From Fontibacillus panacisegetis (GTDB taxonomy: Bacteria; Bacillota; Bacilli; Paenibacillales; Paenibacillaceae): a stretch of DNA of 64,000 nucleotides. Location: NCBI RefSeq assembly GCF_900102215.1, contig NZ_FNBG01000001.1, positions 1-64,000 on the forward strand, read 5' to 3'. Below are positions 1 through 7,960 of this stretch, one piece after another (the first letter of the stretch is position 1; each line of letters starts with the position of its first letter). The notes beneath the pieces are model-generated. The model saw only the letters and a program-made list of their open reading frames with translations, was not told where the DNA came from and did no database searches. The position numbers and the translations under genes were made by a program.

Positions 1-90
1 TTTAGGCTTTAGCCAGTTGAGCTCGCGAAGCGTGCGAAACAAAAAACCACCCGCTATGCGGGTGGAGGGAACGAGGGTTTGACCAACAAG

Positions 91-138
91 ACCATTCCGA
101 TAGAATTGAGATGTTCAGGCTCAATGGAAAGGAATGGT
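91..138 (+). promoter_or_regulatory. Stem that sequesters the tnpA ribosome binding site
   Basis: ACCATTCC (91-98) is perfectly complementary to GGAATGGT (131-138), and an inner stem pairs ATTGAG (105-110) with CTCAAT (120-125). The right arm covers the GGAA part of the Shine-Dalgarno region just before the ATG at 144, so the folded mRNA should be poorly translated. IS200 transposase mRNAs are known to be repressed by such 5' stems; the function here is inferred. Confidence 0.6.
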
Positions 139-143
139 CATAG

Positions 144-617
144 ATGGCAAACAAGAACTATAGTCTAGCGCACACCAAGTGGATGTGCAAATACCACATT
201 GTATTCACCCCGAAGTATAGACGGAAAGAGATCTATAATCAAGTGAGGAAAGACTTAATTGAAATCTTCAAACGATTATGTAAGTACAAGGGAGTGGAAA
301 TCATAGAAGGGCACATGATGCCCGATCATGTACACATGCTGGTAGCGATTCCACCAAAGATATCAGTGTCCTCATTCATGGGATATCTGAAGGGGAAAAG
401 TTCGCTAATGATCTTTGAGAAGCATGCACAATTAAAGTATAAATACGGAAATCGGAAATTTTGGGCAGAAGGATATTATGTGAGTACAGTGGGCTTGAAT
501 GAAGCAACCGTAGCTAAATACATTCGTGAACAAGAAGCACACGATCAAGCAATAGATAAACTGAGTGTAAAAGAGTACGAAGATCCGTTCAGCAATTATA
601 GGAACAAAAAGAAATAA
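144..617 (+). CDS. tnpA: IS200-type Y1 (HUH) transposase TnpA
   Basis: This is a single-strand-specific HUH transposase that would cut and rejoin the element ends through a tyrosine-DNA link. The 157-residue length is normal for the family. The HUH motif is visible as D-H-V-H (His62, His64) and the catalytic tyrosine is probably Tyr126 in the AKYIREQ helix. The C-terminal VGLNEATVAKYIREQEAHD region is the same segment retained in the two broken copies near 7.96 kb. No frameshift or stop interrupts it, so it may be active and could have supplied transposase to those copies. Confidence 0.93.
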   Translation: MANKNYSLAHTKWMCKYHIVFTPKYRRKEIYNQVRKDLIEIFKRLCKYKGVEIIEGHMMPDHVHMLVAIPPKISVSSFMGYLKGKSSLMIFEKHAQLKYKYGNRKFWAEGYYVSTVGLNEATVAKYIREQEAHDQAIDKLSVKEYEDPFSNYRNKKK

Positions 618-760
618 ACCAGTTTAACTGGTAAGTGAAAATGACAAATTACACTGAGCCTGAACGGATTTGTGGTCAGGCTAGCGTCTTTAGGCGCAGT
701 TTGGCAACAGGGGGTTATACCCCAAGAGCAAACCACCCGTTGGACGGGTGGTCATGATTT

Positions 761-819
761 TATCAGTACAAGTTCTTGTCCCGAGCCAAGGACAAGAACA
801 TGTTCCTATTGCCGATTAG
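761..819. repeat. Dispersed hairpin repeat, copy 1
   Basis: About 59 bp centred on a perfect 10-bp stem, GTTCTTGTCC (772-781) and GGACAAGAAC (790-799). A closely similar sequence in the opposite orientation lies at 24661-24719, including the outer TGATA and CTAATCGG parts. It begins directly after the right end of the IS200 element. Function unknown; it resembles a small REP or MITE-type palindrome. Confidence 0.55.
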
Positions 820-969
820 GCGTATATCTAATCGTTATTTTGCCTGTTAATTCATTAAACTAACGGGCAGTATTGTCAATTTGTTATTTATATTGCACCA
901 TTTTTAAAACTTATTTTGCGTAAGAATACACAAATAGACAAGAGCTTGTATCACCGGCCATAAATGAGA

Positions 970-998
970 TTGAAAATCATTATCATTTATGCTATCAT
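970..998 (+). promoter_or_regulatory. suf operon promoter overlapped by a Fur box
   Basis: TTGAAA (970-975) and TATCAT (993-998) are separated by 17 nt, a good sigma-A arrangement. TGAAAATCATTATCA (971-985) matches the 7-1-7 Fur consensus TGATAATNATTATCA with one mismatch, and lies over the -35 and spacer. This predicts repression by Fur when iron is plentiful. The promoter and box are read from sequence; regulation is inferred. Confidence 0.72.
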
Positions 999-1003
999 AA
1001 TTT

Positions 1004-1021
1004 TTGTTCAGATGTGAACAA
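1004..1021 (+). promoter_or_regulatory. Perfect palindrome, candidate MarR operator
   Basis: TTGTTCA, a 4-nt spacer and TGAACAA form a perfect 18-bp palindrome starting 5 nt after the -10 hexamer, i.e. over the likely transcription start. The next gene encodes a MarR-type regulator, whose family binds such palindromes as dimers, so autoregulation is the simplest reading. Confidence 0.55.
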
Positions 1022-1094
1022 AAAGACCGGCCGGCTGCTGCGGCTAATGAACTTGGTCTGCAACAATTAAGACAAGAGAGGGGAGATTGGGCAA

Positions 1095-1616
1095 TTGGAG
1101 TTTCTGTATCCATCTAAACGTCATCTTTACGAGCAGTATATAAAAATGCTGCATCTGAATGAGTTGTATACTGAACATGAAATTGACATGTTTCGGCAAC
1201 AAGCCAGAGAGCAACAGATTGACATGCTCTCTAACAATATTACAAGTGTACACGTTATCGATTGCATTGGTGATTTTGAACCTATAAACCATACCGGAAT
1301 TGTGAAGAAAATGGATTTGTCCAAAGCAAGCATTACTAATATTTGTTCAAAGCTGCTGGAAACGGACTTTATTATGAGAAGTCAGCTGAACAACAATCGT
1401 AAGGAGATTTATTTTAGCTTAACGGATAAGGGAAGACTTGTTTATCATTTGCATAAAAAGCTGCATCAAGAGAAAGAAGAAAGTTTTTACCGTTTTATCG
1501 AATCCTATTCAGAGTATGAGTTACAGACTATCGGAAAATTTATGAGTGATTTGTTGGTGCGTGCCGAAGAAGACTACGGAAGGGGAGCAGGGGAAAATGA
1601 CGACCTTAAAGATTGA
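1095..1616 (+). CDS. MarR-family regulator leading the suf operon
   Basis: A 173-residue winged-helix protein of MarR type. The recognition region is around HTGIVKKMDLSKASITNIC, followed by the beta-wing (NNNRKEIYFSLTDKGR) and a C-terminal dimerisation helix. The start is TTG at 1095, preceded by AGAGGGGAG; no in-frame ATG lies closer to that site. The stop overlaps the sufC start by 20 bp, implying translational coupling. It contains two cysteines (around CIGDFEP and ICSKLLE), but nothing in the sequence proves redox or Fe-S sensing. It most likely controls the operon through the palindrome at 1004-1021. Confidence 0.8.
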   Translation: MEFLYPSKRHLYEQYIKMLHLNELYTEHEIDMFRQQAREQQIDMLSNNITSVHVIDCIGDFEPINHTGIVKKMDLSKASITNICSKLLETDFIMRSQLNNNRKEIYFSLTDKGRLVYHLHKKLHQEKEESFYRFIESYSEYELQTIGKFMSDLLVRAEEDYGRGAGENDDLKD

Positions 1617-2376
1617 AGAATTAAGAAGCAAAGTTGAAGGGAAAGAAATTTTAAAAGGGCTCACACTGGAGATTCATGGCGGAGAGATTCATGCGATTAT
1701 GGGGCCTAATGGGACGGGAAAAAGCACATTGGCTTCGGCTTTAATGGGGCATCCCAAATATGAGGTTACGGATGGCAAGGTGACATTGGACAATGAAGAT
1801 CTTCTGGAGATGGAGGTGGATGAGCGTGCCCGGGCAGGTTTGTTCCTCGCTATGCAATACCCGAGTGAAATTGCCGGGGTGACGAACTCGGACTTTCTCA
1901 GAAGTGCCATCAATGCACGGCGTGAAGAAGGCGATGAGATCTCCTTAATCCGTTTTATCCGTGAAATGGAGAGCAAAATGAAGGGGCTGGAGATGAACCC
2001 GGAATTCGCACATCGTTATTTGAATGAGGGATTTTCCGGCGGTGAAAAAAAGCGGAATGAGATTTTGCAAATGATGCTGCTTGAGCCCAAATTCGTGATT
2101 TTGGACGAAGTGGATTCCGGGCTGGATATTGATGCACTGCGTATTGTGGCTAATGGTGTAAATGAGATGCGCAGCCCGGATCGAGGTTTTTTAATCATCA
2201 CCCATTATCAACGCCTGTTGAATTATATCACCCCGGATTTTGTGCATGTCATGATGCAAGGCCGGATTGTCAAATCTGGCGGCCCGGAGCTTGCCCACCG
2301 TCTAGAGGCTGAAGGGTACGATTGGGTAAAAGAGGAGCTTGGGATTACGGATGAAACGGTAGGCGAAGAAGTTTAA
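1597..2376 (+). CDS. sufC: SufC, ATPase of the SUF Fe-S scaffold
   Basis: ABC-type ATPase of the SufBCD complex, which assembles Fe-S clusters in the cytosol. Visible motifs are Walker A GPNGTGKST, the signature FSGGEKKRNEI and Walker B FVILDEVDSGLD. The ATG at 1597 gives 259 residues, the usual SufC length, and follows AGGGGAGCAGGGG; the longer upstream reading frame is simply the overlap with the MarR gene. Order is C-D-B, as in Firmicutes, but sufS and sufU are absent between D and B. Confidence 0.95.
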   Translation: MTTLKIEELRSKVEGKEILKGLTLEIHGGEIHAIMGPNGTGKSTLASALMGHPKYEVTDGKVTLDNEDLLEMEVDERARAGLFLAMQYPSEIAGVTNSDFLRSAINARREEGDEISLIRFIREMESKMKGLEMNPEFAHRYLNEGFSGGEKKRNEILQMMLLEPKFVILDEVDSGLDIDALRIVANGVNEMRSPDRGFLIITHYQRLLNYITPDFVHVMMQGRIVKSGGPELAHRLEAEGYDWVKEELGITDETVGEEV

Positions 2377-2396
2377 AAGCTGAGGAGGAAAAGCAT

Positions 2397-3704
2397 GTGG
2401 GGACACAAGCAATAAATTTAATGAATGCGAACGCTTTACGCGCTTGGTCAAGTGCTATAGGTGAGCCTCATTGGCTGCTTGAACGCCGGATTCAGGCACT
2501 CAAGCTGGAAGGAACGCTGGAGCTGCCTAAAGTGGAGAAAACTAAACTTGAGAAATGGGATATCTACGAAACAGGAGATTACAAAGCTGAGAATCCGTGG
2601 TCAAGTTTGGAAGATGCGCCGGAGGTTGTTCGAGGTTTGGTTGCTTCTCCAGTGAAAGGCGGACTGATCGTTCAGTTCAATTCGGATGTAGTGTATACGG
2701 AATTGTCCGAGAGCTTAGCCGCCCAGGGAGTCATTTTAACGGACCTGCATACTGCGGCAAAAGAGCATGAGGCGTTGGTTCAACGTTATCTCTATCAGGC
2801 AGTGAAGCCGGGAGAGCATCGTTTATCTGCTGCGCACAGCGCCTTCTGGAGTGGTGGCGTTTTTCTATATGTCCCGGACGGTGTAGAGGTTGAAACGCCG
2901 ATTCAAGCGATCTTTCTTAACGATACAAGCGGTGTGCGTTTCGCCCCTCACGTCTTAATTGTGGCCGGGAGCAACAGCAAGATCGTTTATGTGGATCATT
3001 GTGTGTCGAGCCGGGATGATGTCAAGGCATTGCATAACGGTGTGGTGGAGGTCTTTGCGGGAGCGGGCTCAAAGGTGCAAGTCGCTTCGGTTCATCAGCT
3101 TGCTGCAGCAACAACGGATTTCACCGAGCGGCGGGCGGTCGTTCTTGCCGATGGGGCTGTGGAATGGATTATCGGCGAGATGAACAATGGTTATACCGCC
3201 AGCGATACCAAGACTTTGCTTCAAGGCAATGGGTCGGTATCCGACACTAAGGTGATTGCGATTGGCACGGGCATTCAAAAATCGAGCTATACAACTCAAG
3301 CCCGGCATTTTGGCAGAAGCTCGGTAAGCCAGATGATTACGCGTGCAGTCATGCTTGATGAAGCTTCCGCCATTATCAACGGAATTACAAAGATTGAAAA
3401 AGGCGCAACCCATTGCGATGGTCAGCAAACAGAACGCGTGCTTATGTTAAGTCCTAAAGCGCGCGGCGATGCCAATCCGATCCTGCTGATCGATGAGGAT
3501 GATGTAACCGCCGGTCATGCTGCATCCGTGGGGCAAGTAAATGCAGAACAAATCTATTATCTGATGTCGCGCGGGATATCCCGGAGTGAAGCCGAATATC
3601 TTGTTATTTTCGGATTCCTCGCTCCTGTCATTTCGGAAATCCCGCTGGAGGGGGTTCGCGGTCGTCTGCAAAATTTGGTGGAGAGCAAGCTCGGCAGATC
3701 ATAG
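2397..3704 (+). CDS. sufD: SufD, Fe-S scaffold subunit
   Basis: 435-residue SufD, the beta-helix partner of SufB. The conserved C-terminal block with THCDGQQTERVLMLSP, DDVTAGHAASVGQ and YLMSRGISRSEAEYLVIFGF is clear. The start is GTG at 2397, 8 nt after AGGAGG; the overlapping ATG at 2395 is in a frame that stops after six codons. The gap to sufC is 20 bp. It would form the SufBC2D complex with the flanking products. Confidence 0.94.
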   Translation: MGTQAINLMNANALRAWSSAIGEPHWLLERRIQALKLEGTLELPKVEKTKLEKWDIYETGDYKAENPWSSLEDAPEVVRGLVASPVKGGLIVQFNSDVVYTELSESLAAQGVILTDLHTAAKEHEALVQRYLYQAVKPGEHRLSAAHSAFWSGGVFLYVPDGVEVETPIQAIFLNDTSGVRFAPHVLIVAGSNSKIVYVDHCVSSRDDVKALHNGVVEVFAGAGSKVQVASVHQLAAATTDFTERRAVVLADGAVEWIIGEMNNGYTASDTKTLLQGNGSVSDTKVIAIGTGIQKSSYTTQARHFGRSSVSQMITRAVMLDEASAIINGITKIEKGATHCDGQQTERVLMLSPKARGDANPILLIDEDDVTAGHAASVGQVNAEQIYYLMSRGISRSEAEYLVIFGFLAPVISEIPLEGVRGRLQNLVESKLGRS

Positions 3705-3757
3705 GGAATTACAGCTAATCCAAGAGAGTCTTATGAAGGGGAAAAGGAGAGAGAACA

Positions 3758-5155
3758 ATGGCTAAACAAGCGCCGGATATGGGTGAATATAAATACGGGT
3801 TTCGCGACGGGCACCAGTCTATTTTTCAATCCGGAAAAGGTCTGACTGAAGAGATTGTCTGGGAAATATCCCGAATCAAGGAAGAACCGGAATGGATGCT
3901 CGATTTTCGGCTGAAAGCTTTGAAACAATTCTACAAAATGCCGATGCCTGGGTGGGGAGCGGATTTGACTGGGCTAAATCTTGATGACATCCAATATTAC
4001 GTTCGCCCTTCTGAAAAACAGGGAAAGACCTGGGAGGAGGTTCCTTCCGAGATCAAAGCCACCTTTGACAAGCTGGGAATCCCTGAAGCGGAGCAAAAGT
4101 TCCTGGCAGGCGTATCCGCTCAATACGAGTCGGAAGTCATCTATCACAGTATGCGGAAGGAACTGGAGGAGCAGGGGGTTATTTTCCTTGATACGGATAC
4201 TGCCTTAAAGCAATATCCTGAAGTGTTCAAGCAATATTTCGGAACGATCATCCCGCCCGCTGACAATAAATTTGCTGCGCTTAACAGTGCCGTTTGGTCA
4301 GGCGGCAGCTTTGTATACATCCCGAAGGGTGTTCAGTGTGAGGTTCCTATACAAGGGTATTTTCGTATCAATTCCGAAAATATGGGACAATTCGAGCGGA
4401 CATTAATTATTGCCGAAGAGGGGAGTTTTGTCCATTACGTTGAAGGATGTACAGCACCTATTTATAGTACCAGTTCTTTGCATAGCGGAGTTATCGAAAT
4501 TATTTGCCGGAAAGATTCCCGTGTCCGTTACACGACCATCCAGAATTGGGCTCCTAATATTTATAACTTGGTAACCCAAAGGGCTGTGGCAGAGGAAAAC
4601 GCCACAATGGAATGGGTGGACGGCAACATCGGCTCCAAGGTAACGATGAAGTATCCGGCTGTAATATTGAAAGGAAGGGGAGCCAAGGGGTCCATCCTTT
4701 CAATTGCCGTAGCTGGTAAAGATCAGCATCAGGATGCCGGCGCGAAGGTCATTCACCTTGCTCCCGAGACAACATCTACGATCATATCCAAATCCATCAG
4801 CAAACAGGGAGGCAAAGTAAACTACCGGGGGTTGTCCAGCTTCAGCCGCGATTCCGCAGGGTCCAAGTCCAATATTAAGTGCGATACGTTGATTTTGGAC
4901 AATCTCTCAACATCAGATACAATTCCGTACAATGAAATTAAAAACGATCAGATTACTTTGGAGCACGAGGCAACAGTATCCAAAGTGTCCGAGGAGCAAC
5001 TATTTTACTTAATGAGCCGCGGGCTTACGGAGCAAGATGCCACACAAATGATTGTAATGGGCTTTATTGAGCCGTTTACCAAAGAATTGCCGATGGAATA
5101 TGCCGTTGAAATGAATCGGCTAATTCAATTTGAGATGGAAGGAAGCATCGGTTGA
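3758..5155 (+). CDS. sufB: SufB, Fe-S scaffold subunit
   Basis: 465-residue SufB, the core scaffold on which clusters are built. Cys375 in the KCDTLIL segment occupies the place of the essential Cys405 of E. coli SufB, and the SDTIPYNEI and [20 protein letters not shown] blocks are typical. A good AAGGAGAG site precedes the ATG. Because the operon has no SufS/SufU, sulfur must come from a desulfurase encoded elsewhere. That dependence is inferred. Confidence 0.95.
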   Translation: MAKQAPDMGEYKYGFRDGHQSIFQSGKGLTEEIVWEISRIKEEPEWMLDFRLKALKQFYKMPMPGWGADLTGLNLDDIQYYVRPSEKQGKTWEEVPSEIKATFDKLGIPEAEQKFLAGVSAQYESEVIYHSMRKELEEQGVIFLDTDTALKQYPEVFKQYFGTIIPPADNKFAALNSAVWSGGSFVYIPKGVQCEVPIQGYFRINSENMGQFERTLIIAEEGSFVHYVEGCTAPIYSTSSLHSGVIEIICRKDSRVRYTTIQNWAPNIYNLVTQRAVAEENATMEWVDGNIGSKVTMKYPAVILKGRGAKGSILSIAVAGKDQHQDAGAKVIHLAPETTSTIISKSISKQGGKVNYRGLSSFSRDSAGSKSNIKCDTLILDNLSTSDTIPYNEIKNDQITLEHEATVSKVSEEQLFYLMSRGLTEQDATQMIVMGFIEPFTKELPMEYAVEMNRLIQFEMEGSIG

Positions 5156-5197
5156 TATATTAATTTAATCAATCAAGCGTTTTACTTTTTAGGAGGC

Positions 5198-5425
5198 ATG
5201 GGGTGTGTTTTAATGAAGAAAAATAACTCAGACATCTCAGAATTAGAGCAAATTACTCGAGAGAAAAAGAAAATTCAGTTTTATCTTAATATGCTCTTAG
5301 GACTGAGTGCAAGTTGTGGTGTGATGATACCTACAGTTCCAATTTATACGATTTTAATGGAACTTTCAGATCAAGAGGCCTCTCTACTAAAAAAGTCAAA
5401 GGATCAATCAGAACATCCAGAATGA
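5198..5425 (+). CDS. Small unknown protein in the suf operon
   Basis: Up to 75 residues: a charged N-terminus, a hydrophobic stretch (FYLNMLLGLSASCGVMIPTVPIY) that could be one membrane segment, and a charged tail. It lies between sufB and nfu on the same strand, with AGGAGG at 5191-5196. The start is awkward: ATG 5198 is only 1 nt from that site and ATG 5213 is 16 nt away. I do not recognise a family. Its place in the operon suggests an accessory role in Fe-S assembly, which is a guess. Confidence 0.5.
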   Translation: MGCVLMKKNNSDISELEQITREKKKIQFYLNMLLGLSASCGVMIPTVPIYTILMELSDQEASLLKKSKDQSEHPE

Positions 5426-5474
5426 AAAAAGCATGAATTGAATGTTGGTAAAACAATGAGAGGAGGGTGGCATA

Positions 5475-5714
5475 ATGGAGGACAATGGAGTTTTATTCGA
5501 TGAAGTATCGGAAGTGCTTCTCAAACTACGTCCTTTCTTACTGCGTGACGGTGGAGATGCTGAACTGGTTGAGGTCGAGAACGGTGTAGCCAAATTAAGA
5601 TTTTTGGGAGCTTGCAACGGTTGCCCAAGTGCTACGATTACATTAAAAGCCGCTATTGAACGCGCAATTTTTGAGGAAATCGATGATATTAAAGAAGTTA
5701 TACAAGTATCCTAG
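5475..5714 (+). CDS. nfu: Nfu/NifU C-terminal-domain protein, Fe-S carrier
   Basis: 79 residues, consisting only of the Nfu domain. The CxxC motif (Cys47 and Cys50, in GACNGCPSA) would bridge a cluster between two monomers. Such proteins carry clusters from SufBCD to client enzymes. A strong GAGGAGGG site precedes the ATG. It is the last gene of the suf operon, followed by a terminator hairpin at 5836. Confidence 0.9.
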   Translation: MEDNGVLFDEVSEVLLKLRPFLLRDGGDAELVEVENGVAKLRFLGACNGCPSATITLKAAIERAIFEEIDDIKEVIQVS

Positions 5715-5835
5715 ATTCCTCGGAAACGACTTTAATACCAAGAGATTAATCGAAAAGCAGATGATAAATACTCGATTTGCTTTTTCCGGAATAAAAATTA
5801 CCAATACAAACAATGGTACCCATCCACTAACACAA

Positions 5836-5869
5836 AAATGTCTCTGTTAAGTACAACAGGGACATTTTT
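5836..5869 (+). terminator. Terminator of the suf operon
   Basis: AATGTCTCTGTT and AACAGGGACATT form a stem around a 5-nt loop, followed by TTTT. It is 120 bp after the nfu stop. Confidence 0.75.
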
Positions 5870-5939
5870 CAAGGTTGGTCAGGAAATAAACAAAAAAGGC
5901 CTATTTGTTTAATGTTTAATAGGGGGGACATATAAAAAT

Positions 5940-5966
5940 CAAAAGATCGCAAAAGCGGTCTTTTGT
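5940..5966. terminator. Second hairpin after the suf operon
   Basis: AAAAGATCGC and GCGGTCTTTT pair around AAAA, ending in a short T run. Backup terminator or bidirectional terminator; no gene on the minus strand obviously needs it. Confidence 0.5.
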
Positions 5967-6322
5967 TAATTAATGATTGATTTACTTTATTAAGACAATC
6001 GTGATCCAATCGATCGTTTTTAAGATACGCACGACAGCAACCGGGTATTCAGCAGCATTTTACAGGCAGTTCACTGTCACGAATCTTTGTAGACGATTCT
6101 CCGGGTCTAAGGCGCTTGTACTAATAAAGCGTCTCCCGCCGGCCATGGTTGTTCCGGTGACCTCGCTGGGAATGTGTTACCAAGCACTACTAATTAATAA
6201 AGCCTGATTGATTTTTTTTTTTTGGTCATTAAAGGATCGAGCTAATATCAATAATTACGTAAAATAATAATTTGACGAATAAATATAAATCGAATATATT
6301 ATATGCACGGAGGTTAATACAT
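5967..6322. other. Intergenic stretch before the recombinase
   Basis: About 350 bp. A plus-strand reading frame spans 5977-6207, but it has no convincing ribosome binding site or recognisable family, so it is not called. A run of ten T lies near 6211-6221. The 3' part is AT-rich and probably holds the recombinase promoter, though no clean hexamer pair was found. Confidence 0.3.
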
Positions 6323-7393
6323 ATGGACAAACAGATGAAGATGCATTACATGCAGCGTATTGATGAAAAACTGTCTGATTTACCTTGGTACGTCACTGAA
6401 TTTATTGATAGCAAAAAAAGAACACTTTCTCCAACGACACTTCTTAACTACTGTCATGACTACATTATTTTCTTCGATTGGCTTGTTACAGAAAACCTAA
6501 CGTCAACGAGTCGAAAAGAGATTAAATTAGAATCACTTGAATCATTAACAATTCGTGAAGTAGAAAATTTCTTATCGTTCCTGGATTATCAACTTGGTAA
6601 TACAAAACTCACGATTAATCGTAAATTATCCTCACTGAAGTCCTTATTTGATTACCTTCAGAATAAAGCTGAAACTAGCGATCTGAAGCCTTATATCCAG
6701 CGTAATGTTATGGCCAAAATGGATTTAATTGCGATAAAAGAAAGCCAAGAAACCATTGCAAACCGTATTGAGGGGAAAATTCTAAGAGAAGACGATTTTG
6801 AAGCGTTTAGGCAATTTGTTGCTTATGATTTTGGAGAAAAGTACAAGGAAAAAAAGCGAATTTATAATTTTCATCAGTTTAATCGTGAGCGTGATACAGC
6901 TATTGTTTCGCTAATTTTAGGTTCAGGACTTAGACTGTCTGAGGTCGCAGGAATTAATCTGGAAGACTTAGATATCAATAAAGCTTTAGTGCGTGTTATA
7001 CGTAAAGGTGATAAAGAACAATATGTTTATTTTAGCAAGCAAGCCTTATTTGATTTAGAAAGTTACTTGCATATTAGAGCATCAAGGTATGTACCAGAAA
7101 AAAACGAAAATTATTTGTTCATTGCAGCTCCTGTAGGTCGCAAAGGAAAAAGTCGACGTTTAACACAAAGATCAATCGAAAAACTAATTGAAAAATATGC
7201 AATAGCTTTTGGAAAACCTTCTTTGACAGTGCATTCTCTGCGACATTCCTTTGCAACTCGCTATCATCTTGAAAACAATGATGTGCCCAGATTGAAAAAT
7301 CAATTAGGTCATTCATCAATTCAAACGACAATGATATATACACATTTGACTGATGATGAGATGAGGAAGGCCGTTAATAATATGGACCGATAA
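6323..7393 (+). CDS. XerS-like tyrosine recombinase
   Basis: 356 residues from the ATG after CGGAGG, the same length as the single-protein recombinase XerS of streptococci and with a similar N-terminal layout (LPWYVTEFIDSKK, PTTLLNYCHDY). The catalytic set is complete: Arg in GSGLRLSEV, Lys in IRKGDKEQ, H-x-x-R in HSLRHSFATR, His in LGHSS and Tyr in MIYTHL. It stands alone, with no excisionase or phage genes beside it, and the downstream DNA is a mosaic of mobile remnants. It may be an integrase of a lost element or a Xer-type resolution enzyme. Confidence 0.85.
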   Translation: MDKQMKMHYMQRIDEKLSDLPWYVTEFIDSKKRTLSPTTLLNYCHDYIIFFDWLVTENLTSTSRKEIKLESLESLTIREVENFLSFLDYQLGNTKLTINRKLSSLKSLFDYLQNKAETSDLKPYIQRNVMAKMDLIAIKESQETIANRIEGKILREDDFEAFRQFVAYDFGEKYKEKKRIYNFHQFNRERDTAIVSLILGSGLRLSEVAGINLEDLDINKALVRVIRKGDKEQYVYFSKQALFDLESYLHIRASRYVPEKNENYLFIAAPVGRKGKSRRLTQRSIEKLIEKYAIAFGKPSLTVHSLRHSFATRYHLENNDVPRLKNQLGHSSIQTTMIYTHLTDDEMRKAVNNMDR

Positions 7394-7444
7394 ACCGCGT
7401 TATTACACGGTTTGTTTAATACATATTCACAAAACCCGTATTTT

Positions 7445-7687
7445 GTACATATGTGAAAAGGTTTCCCCGTTATGACGGCAGGTCACCCAGCATCTACGCC
7501 ACCTCTGGTTCACATTACATTCCGGGCTGGACTTTGCCTGCAGACCTTTCGGATTCACCCTCTTGGTGAACACCCTGTCAGTCCTCCTCTTTGGAGGGTA
7601 GGACCTCTACTTCGGCTACGGCACTTGTAAAGGGTAAAGTTGCCGAGTGGATTTGAACCACCTAGATCGTGTGACTGTGAGGCACAC
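7445..7687 (-). ncRNA. 5' fragment of a group II intron (domain I), no reverse transcriptase
   Basis: Read on the minus strand the segment starts with GTGTGCC (7687 downwards), a match to the conserved GUGYG 5' end of group II introns. It continues with a short stem AGGTGG...CCACT and a block GGGTGTTCACC...GGTGAATCCGAAAGG...GGCAAAGTCC that resembles the GGGUGUCC...AAUCUGAAGGAAGC...GGCAAA core of domain I in class C introns. The match then stops near 7445; no ORF and no domain V hairpin follow. The call rests on remembered consensus, not alignment. An IscB-associated RNA is the alternative. Confidence 0.5.
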
Positions 7688-7689
7688 AT

Positions 7690-7955
7690 CATAACCACCC
7701 GTCAAACGGGTGGTTTGCTCTAAGGCTATAAGCCTTTATTACCGACTCGCGTCTAAAGGCGCTAGCTTTCACTTCGTTCAAGCTACTATGCCTTTGCCGC
7801 TTTTGCCTACCCCTGAAGGGGTGCTTTTATTACCTGCTACCCCTAGAAGGGATTTTCATATTCCTTCACACTCAGCTTATCCAGTGCGATATCGTGACTT
7901 TCCTGCTCCTGAATATTTTTTCGAATCGTTGCTTCGTTCAGACCCACTGTACTGA
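7690..7955 (-). mobile_element. IS200-type tail, broken, minus strand
   Basis: The minus strand encodes the last 38 residues of a TnpA (YVSTVGLNEATIRKNIQEQ...KEYENPF, stop near 7843), followed by a degenerate 3' region and the terminal hairpin ACCACCCGTTTGACGGGTGGT at about 7693-7713. Everything upstream of the YVSTVG codons is missing. It diverges in sequence from the copy at 7961-8240, so these are two different elements. It joins that copy at CATATG (7956-7961). Confidence 0.8.
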
Positions 7956-7960
7956 CATAT

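Larger units (their letters stand above)
40..757 (+). mobile_element. IS200-type (IS200/IS605 family) insertion sequence, apparently intact
   Basis: A single Y1 transposase gene lies between two subterminal hairpins, as in IS200-type elements that move as single strands and lack inverted terminal repeats. The left hairpin has arms CCACCCGC (47-54) and GCGGGTGG (58-65). The right hairpin is built from CCACCCGTTGGACGGGTGG near 733-751. The 3' part also contains a GGGG/CCCC hairpin near 709-722. No tnpB is present. The exact ends are inferred; the right end is placed by comparison with two related tails at 7690-8240. The element abuts a hairpin repeat starting at 761. Confidence 0.8.

Noticed and set aside
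672..863. 63-codon plus-strand frame after the transposase
   Set aside because: It spans the IS200 noncoding tail and the hairpin repeat; the same frame recurs in the other IS tail only because the DNA is homologous.
5977..6207. 76-codon plus-strand frame
   Set aside because: No ribosome site, no recognisable family and no conserved composition; treated as non-coding.
7630..7690. tRNA-like segment with GGTTCAAATCC
   Set aside because: It looks like a T-arm, but no acceptor stem or D-arm can be formed; the segment fits better as part of group II intron domain I.
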